In this document: positions 40,197 through 51,400 of the stretch, in pieces
Position numbering within the stretch: the first letter of the stretch is position 1
Layout: the number at the start of each line of letters is the position of its first letter
Source of the DNA: Bacteroidota bacterium
GTDB lineage: Bacteria > Bacteroidota > Ignavibacteria > Ignavibacteriales > Ignavibacteriaceae
Length of the DNA: 64,000 bases
Assembly (NCBI GenBank): GCA_023475265.1
Contig: JAMCWE010000022.1
Location: forward strand, 1-64,000
Direction of reading: 5' to 3'
Notes under the pieces: model-generated
The model's input: the letters and a program-made list of their open reading frames with translations, nothing else
The model's database searches: none
What the model was told of the DNA's origin: nothing
Made by a program: the position numbers and the translations under genes

Positions 40197-42536
40197 TTAT
40201 TTTAATAAAAGCATCTTCCTTGTCGAATTAAAACTTCCGGAGTTTAGCTGATAGAAATAAATTCCGCTTGAAAGTTTGTTTGCATTAAAATTAATATCAT
40301 ACTTACCCTTCGTCTGATATTGATTAACAAGCGTTTCTACATTTCTACCCAGCACATCATAAATTTTTAAAGTAACTATTCCTGAATTTGGAATTTCATA
40401 ATGAATAGTTGTTGATGGATTAAAAGGATTCGGATAGTTTTGTGAAAGTTTAAAACTAAGCGGAATAGAGTTTGCCAAATTATTATCTTTTATTCCCGTA
40501 ACCTCCATCCCGCCTTTATTAAAATACGGCTGGTATTGCGGAATCATATATTTCGCAACAAACTTTGCGGTAGTTCTGTCCATCGAATAAATTCCCATGC
40601 TTTCAAAACCGGTTGGATGCCCGGCTGAATACCAATCAAATGCACACCACCAGGTTGTGCCCATTAAATAACCGCCATTTGGATTAATGGTTCCGTCAGT
40701 TTTTAAGGCGGCATCTTCCGAAAACGCTTTAAACGTGCTGTAGAAAGTTAACGCCTGAGCATTTTGTGTGCTGTTATTTTCTGTTGACCAATATCCAAAC
40801 TCAGTATCTAATATTGGTTTTGTCGGATGATATGAATTCGCTGTTTGTAAAAAGGTTTTTGTCCCGCTGTAATAATCGCTGCCGTAAAAAACTCCGAAGT
40901 ACATCGTCCAGCCAGCAACATCGCAATATTCAACAGAAGGATCTTCCGGTCCCGGTCTGTCGGCTGCTGCAGATTCGGTTAATAATCTTCCATCATCATA
41001 ATTATTTTTATAATCATCTCTGATCGTTTGTATGTAAATTGTTCTGTTCGTTAAATCTAAACATTCGTTGCATGTACTCCATAAAAAAATAGAAGGTCGA
41101 TTATAATCTCTGAAAACCATTTCTCGAAACATTTGCTGATGAATATGCCGCGAATTATTTTGAATTATAAAAGCATTCGGATCGTCAAATTGCCAAACGG
41201 GAACTTCTTCAAGAATTGCAAAGCCCATTCTATCCGCAAGCAAATATGTAAACGGAGAATTTGGATAATGAGCTGTTCTAATCATATTTGCATTCAAGCC
41301 TTTTATTTTTAGAAGGTCAGAATAAATAACGCTGTCAGGAATGCTTCTTCCGTAAACCGGATGATCTTCATGCCGCGCAACTCCGGTAAAAAATATAACA
41401 TGTCCGTTTAGTAAAACTTTAGCGCTGTCGGTTGTAATTTTTCTAATACCGAATTGAGTATAATATTCATCAATAACTTTTCCGCTGTCTTTTAATGTAA
41501 TTTTCATTACGTACAAATTAGGATTTTGCGGCGACCAAAGTCGCGGATTGTTTACTTGCAGCTGGGTTCTCCAAACAGTGACTGAATCATTATCAATTGA
41601 AACTGTGTTATTAGTAATTCCGGAAACTTGTGCCAATGAACCAATCAACGCAGAAGCTTTTTCTGATTGAATGTTTGCTGAATCAATCTGCGCATTATAA
41701 ATATCGATCTGAACATTTGCTTGAGCTGCTGAACCGCTCTTGTTCAGCAAGACCACTGTCGTCTGAAGATTTCCTGTTGTATCCAACGGAACAACATTGG
41801 TTCGAATTACAGAAATTGGATTTGACACTTCAAGATAAACATCGTGAACAATTCCTGTGTAATTGAACCAGTCACATTCTGTATAAGGGACAATATCGTT
41901 TCTTTTTCCCCATGGCGGATTATCAATTCTAACCGCTAATAAATTTGAGCCGTTGAAATTAAGATATTTAGAAACATCAAAAGCAAAAGAAGTATAACCG
42001 CCTTCATGATAGCCGAGATAATGACCGTTCAGCCAAACATCGGCAGTATAATTGACAGCATAAAACATCAGCTTAAAAAATTTCCCGCTTAAACTATCCG
42101 GCACATTAAAGCTCCGGCGGTACCAAACACCATCCTCATAATATTCCGGAACCTTTGGATATGCGTACATTGTGTTTTCTACAGAAGGAATTGATTTCGT
42201 GTCCCAGCTGCTGTCATTATAGCTTGGAGAAAATCTGTTTTGTGCTTCGGTAATTAGATTGGCAAAACCGGCAGAGTCCCTTGCAGCAAGGGAAATATTG
42301 TGGTCGGCAGTAAATCTTTGTTTCTTCCATGTTCCATCCAGGTCAATTGTTTGCCTGTCTTGTTTTTCAAATGTTGGAACAGGCATTCCGTTTTGAAAAG
42401 GTATTGCAATTCCGTTTTCATACTTTAAAGATAATGTTGCTTGAAGTGTCGCGGTTTGCGCTGAAGAAAAATTTGTAAAAATTAAAACAAGAATTAAAAT
42501 AAATATGGTGTGTTTAATACCGTAAATAATTTTCAT
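40197..42536 (-). CDS. GH2-family glycoside hydrolase with T9SS type A domain
   Basis: VWYRRSFNVPD, NYTADVWLNGHYLGYHEGGYTSFAFDVSKYLN, ARHEDHPVYGRSI, RPSIFLWSTCNECLD; T9SS C-terminus. Confidence 0.88.
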   Translation of the reverse strand: MKIIYGIKHTIFILILVLIFTNFSSAQTATLQATLSLKYENGIAIPFQNGMPVPTFEKQDRQTIDLDGTWKKQRFTADHNISLAARDSAGFANLITEAQNRFSPSYNDSSWDTKSIPSVENTMYAYPKVPEYYEDGVWYRRSFNVPDSLSGKFFKLMFYAVNYTADVWLNGHYLGYHEGGYTSFAFDVSKYLNFNGSNLLAVRIDNPPWGKRNDIVPYTECDWFNYTGIVHDVYLEVSNPISVIRTNVVPLDTTGNLQTTVVLLNKSGSAAQANVQIDIYNAQIDSANIQSEKASALIGSLAQVSGITNNTVSIDNDSVTVWRTQLQVNNPRLWSPQNPNLYVMKITLKDSGKVIDEYYTQFGIRKITTDSAKVLLNGHVIFFTGVARHEDHPVYGRSIPDSVIYSDLLKIKGLNANMIRTAHYPNSPFTYLLADRMGFAILEEVPVWQFDDPNAFIIQNNSRHIHQQMFREMVFRDYNRPSIFLWSTCNECLDLTNRTIYIQTIRDDYKNNYDDGRLLTESAAADRPGPEDPSVEYCDVAGWTMYFGVFYGSDYYSGTKTFLQTANSYHPTKPILDTEFGYWSTENNSTQNAQALTFYSTFKAFSEDAALKTDGTINPNGGYLMGTTWWCAFDWYSAGHPTGFESMGIYSMDRTTAKFVAKYMIPQYQPYFNKGGMEVTGIKDNNLANSIPLSFKLSQNYPNPFNPSTTIHYEIPNSGIVTLKIYDVLGRNVETLVNQYQTKGKYDINFNANKLSSGIYFYQLNSGSFNSTRKMLLLK

Positions 42537-42637
42537 GTTTCGGCTCTGAAAAGTTTTTAATGAACTCTTTTAAATGATATTTTTTTATAATATTAGATTT
42601 AATACCGGCGATATGCGGTCTCTAATTCTTCTAAAGA

Positions 42638-42667
42638 AAAAGCCTTCCAAAAAGAAGAAGGCTTTTC
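42638..42667 (-). terminator. hairpin terminator-like structure downstream of the GH5 gene
   Basis: GCCTTC (42642-42647) / GAAGGC (42657-42662), T-rich 3' flank on the minus strand. Confidence 0.55.
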
Positions 42668-42839
42668 CCAACACAAAAAAAAGGAGCTGTATAATTCCGC
42701 TTACTGGGTTTTTACGACATTAATAATGCCAATGGTTTCGTAAAAAGATAACAACAAGAACGCTGATAAATTGATAACGATATAATTATTCTCTTATTAA
42801 ATTGATAAAATAAAATTTATTATAATAATAAAAATAAAT

Positions 42840-44831
42840 TCACTTCAACAAAATCATTTTCTTTAGCCCAGTGTAATTCCCGGCATTAATTCTGTAAAAA
42901 TAAACTCCCGAAGGTAAATTATTAGCATTAAAATTAATTGAATATTCTCCAGCTTCTTTATTTTCATTAACTAATGTTCTCACTTCATTACCAAGAATAT
43001 TATAAACTTTAAGAGTAACAAAACTTCTTGATGGAATTGAATATTTTATTTCCGTAGACGGGTTAAAAGGATTAGGAAAATTCTGATTCAGGCTGAAAGT
43101 GAATTCGTGTTTCTTTTCGTTTTTTACTCCGGTAACATTTGAAGAAAACATAAAATAATTCAAATTGTATCCGCCTGATAAAAATTGAATCATCAAGCTA
43201 TGTTTGTCGGCAGGCAGTTGAATATTTTGCAGCGTCATTGTCTGCCAGGTCTGCCATCCGCCGGTAACGGGAACAGTAACAATTGAAGAAATAATATTTC
43301 CATCCAACTTTAAAATAAATTTTCCGTCTGCCTGGTTTGATGCATAACGAATATCAATATTATAAGAACCTGCTTGAGAAATATTAACAGTATATTTCAT
43401 CCACTCGCCTGAATTTATCCAGCCAACATCATAGCCGTTTGTCGGCAGATCGTTACACTGTTCAATATCAACACCATCATTTCGATAGCTCCAGCCCGAG
43501 TTCCAGGAAGTGCCGTTTATATCTTGATAGTCAGCATCGTTATAAGCATAAGTAATTTTTCCCAAATCATAATTGTCGGCGTAAACAATTCCGGGAATAT
43601 TATTATCCGCAAATGGCAAAGTGGAATTATCATTTGGCTGGCGCATCATAGCATCAATCATATCGTTTTGGAAAATGCAATATTCATATTTTAAATTGCT
43701 TGCCATCTGAAGCAAAGCATTAGTTGCAAATGTAACCGACGGCTTTGTTCCTTTACCTTCCCAATAACTTAAAAGCTGCTGATAGTCGCTTGTAATAGGA
43801 ACATTAAGCGGCGCATTGATAGTACTGAATTTTTTCAGAGTCCACCAGGACCAGCCGATGTCGTATTGCTTCATTAAGGTAACACAATCAGTAAACCATG
43901 AGTTTGAATTCTCTCCTGTTTCACCAAGCCACAGCGGCACATTGTATGTGCTTCTAAGATTCAAATAATTTTGAATAGAACCGGAATTATTTACATTCCA
44001 ATATTTGTGAAAATTGTAAGCCATCTTTTTATCCCACGGCGGAGTTAGACCGCTAAAATCAGTGGCGTACCAATTGCCTTCAATAAAAAGAATATGAGTT
44101 GTATCTACGGAGCGAATTGCGTTTGTAATTCTTACATAAAGATCGTGCAGCGGCTGATTATTATTTGGCAAGGTCCAAGCAGGTTCATTAAGAAGATCAT
44201 AGCCTGCAATGGTCGGCTCGTTTTTGTACCGGCTTGCAATTGTTCTCCAGATGTCAACTGTCCTAGTCTGCTTTGCTGTATCCTGCCACAAAGAAGGAAC
44301 CGAAGGATCGTAATCGGAAATTGTGTTGTTGCTTTCACCGCCGGGGGCGCAATGCAAATCGAGTATAACATAAATATTATATTTCTTGCACCAGGAAATT
44401 AAGCTGTCGAAAAGCGCAAAGCCGCTTGCTGAATAAACGCCCGGTGAGTCCGGCGGAGTTAAAATGTTATAATGAAAAGGCAATCGCACCAAATTAAATC
44501 CCCACGATGCTAGTGCTTTAATATCGCTTTCGGTAACAAAATTTTTTCTAAAATTACTGTAAAATAAATTGGTGTTATCTACTCCGATTAAATCTTGAAT
44601 TTTCTGTTGTATCTGCGACGGCGAATTAGCAAAGCTCGACATTCCGAACATGTAGCCTTCCGGTTCCAGCCAGCCGCCAAGGCCCATTCCTTTGAAATAT
44701 ATTTCTTGTCCGTTTTGATCTACTATTTTATTTCCGTTTACGGTTAGAAAGCTTTGAGGATAATTAGTTTGAATTGATACGAATAAAAATAAAATTAGTA
44801 ATGATAGAGATAAAGTAAACTTCTGTTTCAT
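42840..44831 (-). CDS. GH5 glycoside hydrolase with CBM6-like module and T9SS type A domain
   Basis: FKGMGLGGWLEPEGYMFGM, VILDLHCAPGGE, GYDLLNEPAW, LWLGETGENS; CBM region GYDVGWINSGEWMKYTVNISQAGSYNIDIRYASNQ; T9SS C-terminus. Confidence 0.92.
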   Translation of the reverse strand: MKQKFTLSLSLLILFLFVSIQTNYPQSFLTVNGNKIVDQNGQEIYFKGMGLGGWLEPEGYMFGMSSFANSPSQIQQKIQDLIGVDNTNLFYSNFRKNFVTESDIKALASWGFNLVRLPFHYNILTPPDSPGVYSASGFALFDSLISWCKKYNIYVILDLHCAPGGESNNTISDYDPSVPSLWQDTAKQTRTVDIWRTIASRYKNEPTIAGYDLLNEPAWTLPNNNQPLHDLYVRITNAIRSVDTTHILFIEGNWYATDFSGLTPPWDKKMAYNFHKYWNVNNSGSIQNYLNLRSTYNVPLWLGETGENSNSWFTDCVTLMKQYDIGWSWWTLKKFSTINAPLNVPITSDYQQLLSYWEGKGTKPSVTFATNALLQMASNLKYEYCIFQNDMIDAMMRQPNDNSTLPFADNNIPGIVYADNYDLGKITYAYNDADYQDINGTSWNSGWSYRNDGVDIEQCNDLPTNGYDVGWINSGEWMKYTVNISQAGSYNIDIRYASNQADGKFILKLDGNIISSIVTVPVTGGWQTWQTMTLQNIQLPADKHSLMIQFLSGGYNLNYFMFSSNVTGVKNEKKHEFTFSLNQNFPNPFNPSTEIKYSIPSRSFVTLKVYNILGNEVRTLVNENKEAGEYSINFNANNLPSGVYFYRINAGNYTGLKKMILLK

Positions 44832-44864
44832 GATCTTCCCAAATAGTTTCTACTGCCTTTATAA

Positions 44865-44882
44865 TTGCAACAATCACGCCAA
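44865..44882 (-). promoter_or_regulatory. sigma54 (-24/-12) promoter for the GH5 gene
   Basis: minus strand TTGGCGTGATTGTTGCAA: GG and GC separated by exactly 10 nt (consensus TGGCACGNNNNTTGC), about 35 bp upstream of the ATG. Confidence 0.75.
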
Positions 44883-45134
44883 GTGCTATTTTATTGAATC
44901 AACCACCCGGTCAATTTTTCAATAAACGGATTTATTTAAAGACAAAAAGATGAAAGATTTTTTAATTAAAACATTGACATTATAAAATTAAAAAACTACT
45001 TTATTACGGGGTTTGAAATTGGGAACTATTTTTTACGAGCCCTGGGTTTAATTAGAAAGTTTTTTCCGCATTACCGTAAGTGTTTCTTTTTCTTAGTTAG
45101 TTTTAAATTACTTTAAATACTTCGGGGAGTATTT

Positions 45135-45497
45135 ATGAGAAGATTTTTCCTCTATTTATTTTTTTTGTGCCTAAGTTTTAAGATATCAATTGCACAAAAT
45201 GTATTTGTCAACCATCCTACGGCTCAATCCTATTTTTTATATAAACATGATGTGTATGAGAAACCCATTTTTCATAAAATTGAATTGGGCCCAAGTTTAT
45301 TAAAAAATAATTCAAACCTTTCAGATTTCTACCCCCTTAATAATGGAGATTTCTGTGAATTTCTTGAATTCACTACAACTACTCTATTGGGAGTAAAGCT
45401 CCTAATAAAATTCTATGTATCGAAAGAAATAATTAGGGATAAGTTATTATCAAATGTGTTTACTTATAAAAAATTTCAAATTAGGAAGATAAACTGA
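45135..45497 (+). CDS. small secreted hypothetical protein
   Basis: 120 aa with signal peptide MRRFFLYLFFLCLSFKISIAQ; start of a plus-strand series of secreted proteins. Confidence 0.5.
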   Translation: MRRFFLYLFFLCLSFKISIAQNVFVNHPTAQSYFLYKHDVYEKPIFHKIELGPSLLKNNSNLSDFYPLNNGDFCEFLEFTTTTLLGVKLLIKFYVSKEIIRDKLLSNVFTYKKFQIRKIN

Positions 45498-46756
45498 AAG
45501 TAATTACTAAAATTCTCATAGCTCTCTTTACTATATTACTTACTGAAGAAATCCTTGCACAGGATCCTTTTAATCCTCCGCTTGCAAAAGAAGTTTGGAG
45601 TGAACCTGTCAGAGTAGATTCTTTTGCATTACCTGGCCATTATGAAGCTGAGTTATCATTAACTAATTCTATGGATACAATTTATTTCTTTAGAGATGCT
45701 GATATTTTTAGCTCGGTATTGCATAATAATATATGGTCGTCTCCTAAAAAATTAATTAGTTACATAAATGATGGTAGCCCTTTAAGAAGTCCTGTTATTA
45801 GTAAAGATAGTAAACGATTATACTTTAGCAAATGGGGCGGGTATGGTGCATGGGATTTATACTGCAGTTATTGGGATAGCACAACAAATGATTGGGAACC
45901 TGCACTTAATTTAGGACCGAATATTAATTCTTATTCGGGAGAATATTATGCATACGAATTAAGCCCTGACACTCTTTATTGTATAAATGACAGGTGGGCA
46001 GGGATGGGAGTTTGTATTTATAAAAAGGACAGCTTGACAAAAGATTGGAAAATAATCGATAGCTCAAATTATAATCATCCTTTGGGAGCTGGAGACATTA
46101 GGGGATTAAGTATAACTTCAGATAGAAAGAAAGCCTATTTCAGTCGCTATATATCAGCTTATGATCATACAGGAGATTCACTTCAATCACAATTGTATGT
46201 AACCTATTGGGATAAATTAAATAATAGGTGGGGTGATGTCTACGAATTGAATATTAATTCAAAAGCATATCAGATAAAAGTTAGCGATACTTGGTCATAT
46301 TGGATTGGGGGATGGGATGAATATCCGTGGATATCCCCAGATGGAAAAACTTTATACTTTGTTTCTAATAGAGATGCTGCAAGGAAGGATACTAATCATC
46401 CAAGCCCAGACATTTATATTAGTCATTTAATAGTTGATGACCACGGTGACACGGTTACTGCAATAAACGATAGGGGTAATATTCCTTATAATTATAATCT
46501 TAAGTTATTCCCTAACTACCCCAATCCATTTAATCCCTCAACCACAATAAAGTATATCATCTCAAAATATTCTCATGTTTCTCTTAAAGTTTACGATTTA
46601 TTGGGAAGAGAAGTCCAAACATTAGTAAGCGAAGAAAAACCTGCCGGCGAATATCAAACTATCTTTAGTGCTACAAACCTTTCAAGCGGTGTTTACTTTT
46701 ATATATTAAAGGCAGACGGATATTCTGCAAGCAGAAAATTAATATTATTAAAATAA
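45494..46756 (+). CDS. PD40/WD40-like beta-propeller protein with T9SS type A domain (non-AUG start proposed)
   Basis: YFSKWGGYGAWDLYCSYWD, WISPDGKTLYFVSNRD; the frame is open upstream of the listed ATG (45671) and encodes a signal peptide KVITKILIALFTILLTEEILAQDP from CTG 45494. Confidence 0.75.
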   Translation: MKVITKILIALFTILLTEEILAQDPFNPPLAKEVWSEPVRVDSFALPGHYEAELSLTNSMDTIYFFRDADIFSSVLHNNIWSSPKKLISYINDGSPLRSPVISKDSKRLYFSKWGGYGAWDLYCSYWDSTTNDWEPALNLGPNINSYSGEYYAYELSPDTLYCINDRWAGMGVCIYKKDSLTKDWKIIDSSNYNHPLGAGDIRGLSITSDRKKAYFSRYISAYDHTGDSLQSQLYVTYWDKLNNRWGDVYELNINSKAYQIKVSDTWSYWIGGWDEYPWISPDGKTLYFVSNRDAARKDTNHPSPDIYISHLIVDDHGDTVTAINDRGNIPYNYNLKLFPNYPNPFNPSTTIKYIISKYSHVSLKVYDLLGREVQTLVSEEKPAGEYQTIFSATNLSSGVYFYILKADGYSASRKLILLK

Positions 46757-46783
46757 TATTGACAGGTTCAATATGAAAAAGTA
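46514..46783 (+). repeat. T9SS C-terminal cassette, copy A
   Basis: aligns at a constant 742-bp offset with 47256-47525 with only scattered substitutions. Confidence 0.9.
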
Positions 46784-47498
46784 CTATTACTTTTCGTTAT
46801 TTTTTTGTTTTTCCTTCAATCTCACATGGGCGCAACAAATAGCTGTTGATAAGGATAGCTTGAAAATATTTGGCAGGGGCGATACACTTTATGTTTATAA
46901 TATTGATGACTCTACACTTACAATAAATTCTCTTTATTCTGTTAATCCAATATACGGATATTGGCTAACTATTTCGACAAAAGATTCTTCATTTCCATAT
47001 TATTTTGCCCATAATTATAAAAGACCCTTAGAGTTAAAATTAAGAAATAACGAAGCAATTAAATTCATTTTTGAGCGAGTAGATTTATGTACTGCTTGTA
47101 AGAGAAGTTCAACAAATGAATATTTTAGAGATACGGTAAAGTTAATATCTAATTCTAAACAAAACGACACGTTGCTTCTATTTGTTGAAGGTGATGGAAT
47201 TCTCTCATCCATTAATAATGAAAATAATTTATCTTTTGAATATATATTATATCAAAACTACCCCAATCCATTTAACCCCTCAACCACAATAAAGTATATC
47301 ATCTCAAAATATTCTCATGTTTCTCTTAAAGTTTACGATTTATTGGGAAGAGAAGTCCAAACATTAGTAAGCGAAGAAAAACCTGCCGGCAAATATCAAA
47401 CTATCTTTAATGCTACAAACCTTTCAAGCGGTGTTTACATATACGTATTAAGGACAGAAGGATATTCTGCAAGCAGAAAGTTAATATTATTAAAATAA
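46773..47498 (+). CDS. secreted hypothetical protein with T9SS type A domain
   Basis: signal peptide MKKYYYFSLFFCFSFNLTWAQQ; C-terminus nearly identical to the preceding gene. Confidence 0.8.
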   Translation: MKKYYYFSLFFCFSFNLTWAQQIAVDKDSLKIFGRGDTLYVYNIDDSTLTINSLYSVNPIYGYWLTISTKDSSFPYYFAHNYKRPLELKLRNNEAIKFIFERVDLCTACKRSSTNEYFRDTVKLISNSKQNDTLLLFVEGDGILSSINNENNLSFEYILYQNYPNPFNPSTTIKYIISKYSHVSLKVYDLLGREVQTLVSEEKPAGKYQTIFNATNLSSGVYIYVLRTEGYSASRKLILLK

Positions 47499-47525
47499 TA
47501 TTGGGAGGTACAATATGAAAAAACC
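47256..47525 (+). repeat. T9SS C-terminal cassette, copy B, extending through the intergenic spacer into an ATGAAAAAA stub
   Basis: constant 742-bp offset from copy A; ends in ATGAAAAAACCAATATAG (MKKPI*). Confidence 0.9.
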
Positions 47526-47578
47526 AATATAGAACTGCAATAATAAAAAAATCCCTTTACCTATTTAGGAGAATAAAT

Positions 47579-48451
47579 ATGAAAAAAATAATTGTAATAT
47601 CTGTTTTTGCAACTGTAATTGTCTTTGCACAAGGACCCAATCCATACAGCTTCTTCCCTTCTTCTGTTGGGAATGTGTGGGAATATAGTACAACTGGTGG
47701 TTTAGAGAGATATGAAATTATTTCAACATCTGTTGATTCAATGGGAAATAAAATAATTTTTTTTAATCATGGCACATATGTATTAGACACACTCTTGCAT
47801 GTATATAAGTATCCCTTTAGCCTCAACTGGTTGTATTATAAACTTGATGCCGATTCAGGCGAATCTTGGATTGTTCAAACTAACATTAACAATCAAGATA
47901 CAACCTACACATTAGCTAAGGTTACAGAAAAGTTCCCAGCATTAGTATTTGGAGATACCACAATAGTAATGGGAATTCGATATTATCTTCAACAGCGAGA
48001 CACAATAATAGATTCAGTAGATGAAAGTTATCCTGGACAAAGTTGGATAGATTACCTTGCTGCCGGTATTGGACTTATCGAACAATGGGATATTGAACTC
48101 GGACCAACAATGGTATTAAGAGGCTGCATTATTGATGGCGATACCTTAGGTTATATAACATCTATACAGAATAATTCTGATATGCCGTTAACTTACAAAC
48201 TGTATCAAAACTATCCTAATCCATTTAATCCAATAACAAAAATAAGATACACTTTAGCTAAACCTGACTATGTAAGGATAATTGTCTACTCAATTTTAGG
48301 AAAGGAGGTAAAAGTACTGATAGACAAATATCAATCATCCGGTGAACATGAAGTTGAATTCAATGCTGAAAATCTACCAAGCGGTGTTTATATATATTCT
48401 TTAATTAGCAGTCGTTTTTCTTCGCATAGAAAAATGATTTACTTAAAATAA
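47579..48451 (+). CDS. secreted hypothetical protein with T9SS type A domain
   Basis: signal peptide; SFFPSSVGNVWEYSTTGG; C-terminal NPFNPITKIRYTLAKPDYVRIIVYSILGKEVKVL. Confidence 0.78.
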   Translation: MKKIIVISVFATVIVFAQGPNPYSFFPSSVGNVWEYSTTGGLERYEIISTSVDSMGNKIIFFNHGTYVLDTLLHVYKYPFSLNWLYYKLDADSGESWIVQTNINNQDTTYTLAKVTEKFPALVFGDTTIVMGIRYYLQQRDTIIDSVDESYPGQSWIDYLAAGIGLIEQWDIELGPTMVLRGCIIDGDTLGYITSIQNNSDMPLTYKLYQNYPNPFNPITKIRYTLAKPDYVRIIVYSILGKEVKVLIDKYQSSGEHEVEFNAENLPSGVYIYSLISSRFSSHRKMIYLK

Positions 48452-48465
48452 TTATAAAGAGAGGT

Positions 48466-51400
48466 ATGAAAATGAAAAAATTATTTTTTCTTTTGTTTGT
48501 CTTAATCCCTTTATTATTAACTCACGCTGATATTGGGGATGAAATTGATAATTGTACATCATCACCATCATTCGTTTGGAACGGCGAAATAGGAGGGTTA
48601 TATCTTCCTTCAGAAGGCGCAATTAAAGTCTTATTTATATTTGCACAGTTTCCTGACGATAATTTTGCCGGCAATTCAAGCTGGTACTTAGGACAGGCTC
48701 CAGCCAATATGAATAGCTGGGTTGATGAAACATGGAGTAGTAGCCCAACACAAAATTCAATAACAGATTATTTTAATGTAATGTCATGGGACCATACAAC
48801 GAATACTGCTAAATTAAAATTTACTGGTAAGTCTTTTTCAGTAGTTACACCTCATACTAGGCAGTGGTATTTAGATAATCATAAACAATACGGAGATATT
48901 AATAAAGAAATTATACAACAATTAGATACCGATCCGACATGGAGTTTTGCACAATTTGATAATTGGCATTATAATTCAAATTTTAGTTTCACAAACAGCC
49001 CTGATGGCATTGTTGAAATGGTTATTGTTATATGGAGGAATATTGCAAATGAATTTTCAACAAAACATGATAAGGATAGCATATATTCAGCTTTAAATAT
49101 GGGGCGTTGGGGTGATTTGGGAGGAAGTAATTTTACAGTGGATGGAGGAGCCAGAACAATAAAAACGGGTTATGGAGGCGGGGGCGGGGGCGCAACTATA
49201 TGCGATTGGTACTCAGCAGACATGTTTCGTTTCAGTATTCATGAATTTTCTCATTACTTATTGGGTGATAATACTTATCATAATGGTTTTGGTTTTTGGG
49301 CAATGCTTTCTGGGTATGAACCACGTTCCTACATGATAAATTCTTATGAACGGTACCGACTTGGATGGGGAAATATAATTAATTTAAGTAATACTGGCTC
49401 AAATATTTTAAATGAACCCCTTACCGATTTTATTACTACTGGTAAAGCATATAGAATAGAGATAGATGCATCAACAAATCAATACTTTTACATTGAAAAC
49501 CATCAGAAAATTTCTTATTGGGACAAATGCTCTGGCGATTCATATCCTGATGATAAAGGAATATTTATAATGAGGCAAGATAGAGGTGGTTCTTCCAATT
49601 TGCAAGCTGCAGATTGGATGTACATGATACCGGCAGATGGTAGATATAACTGGAGTGTAAACCAATATGTGTATCCGGATTATTACCCGGCTGGTGTTCC
49701 TGTTTTCAAGAAGCTGGAAGAGAATCATATAACGGGTTATGATGAACTACAACCTATACCATTTACTTATCAGGGCGTTCCAAAATCTCCTTTTGAAGTT
49801 TTGTTTCTTGAAGACCCAATTACCGGTCAGTCAATAGAACATACAGCTCGAAATGGTTTTGGTCATGATGCATTTCGAATTGGTTATAAAACTGAATTTT
49901 ATCCTTGGTCAAATCCTAACAATCAAAAAGCAAATCAAAGTACAACAAATATTGGTATTAAAGTAAATAGCATTAACGGTAGTACAATAAACATAGATAT
50001 TTATCGAGATTGTAATGAATATAATATTACACGCAATGCTACTTTGGCTCCCGGAACTTGGAATATCAATCAAAATGTTACCGTAAATAGTGGCGTTAGC
50101 TTGACCATTCAGCCGGGTACAAATTTGGTCTTTACCAACGGTGCTTCTTTAATTGTAAACGGTAACTTAAATATATCAGGAACAAGTGCATCAAATGTTG
50201 TACTTGATTTTGTTTCTCCCTCTACATCCCCAATAAATTGTATTTGGGCATACGCAGGCAGCCAGATAAATATTGATTATGCGGAAATTAAAAACGCCGC
50301 ACTTGCAATATGGGCAAGCGATGCCGAAGTTCATATTGATCACAGTAATTTACACAATATGATCAAACCCGTCTATTTCTATAATTTACTCTCCAATTCT
50401 TACGGAAGTACCATAAAAAATACGTACATAAAAAACTCTTCATACGAAGGAGTTTGGCTTCGTAATTCTTCAACTTATTTGGAGAACAATAAAATAACAA
50501 ATAATTCCGGCGAGGGTCTCCGACTATCATCTTACAGCGATCCGGTTTTACTAAGGAATACTATAGAAAATAACCGTAACGGAATAACTGTGCAGGTAAA
50601 TTGTACACCTGCACTATCGGGATTCAATTTAATAGATGGTAACACCTATTATGGTATTTATGCCAATAATTACGGAATAGTTCTGGCAGATCAAGGTTTT
50701 AATACATTTCAAATAACAAACGGATATAATGTTTACTTATCTTTTTATTCTCAGACATATGCTTCTGAAAATTATTGGGGAGTTTATCCGCCTGATGTAA
50801 ACAAATTTTATGCTGATGGAACAAGTTTCCTGGATTACAGTACCCCCTTACCCAGCAATCCCGGTTCAGGCTCAAACCTTCCGAAAGCAGGGCAGCAATC
50901 GGACTTACATTTAGCATACAATAATATAATAGAAGGGAATTACAGTGATGCTGAAAAACTATTTAAAAAAATAATAAATGAAAAATTCAATGACAAAGAA
51001 GCCAGATATGCTCTAAGCGGATTAGCTGCATGTTATAGAAAAAGCAAGAAAGACGGGTTTAAGAAGTATTTGGAAGATGAATTAAAACCAAAATTTAACA
51101 ATACAAAAAATGATCTTTATATGCTCTATTTGGAACTTGATTCATATTACTTAACACAAGAAGGGAAATATAATGAAGCGCTTGATAATCTAAAATTAAT
51201 ACGTGATAATTACCCGCTTGATAGCGAAACGAGGAAAGAATTGAATTTCCAGGAGGGTGTGATAAACTTAGTATATAAAGATAATGCGGAAGGAGCGAAA
51301 TCAATATTCGATAAAATTAAGAATGATTACCCTGACGAAAGGACAAAATTTGATGTTGACATTTTGTTGGCAGCATATAATAACGGTGGTTGCTCTTTGC

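Noticed and set aside
44895-44920. Second TetR operator-like site (ACCACCCGGTCAATTT) near the GH5 promoter
   Set aside because: Only one half (GGTCAATT) matches the haem-operon palindrome; symmetry is poor.
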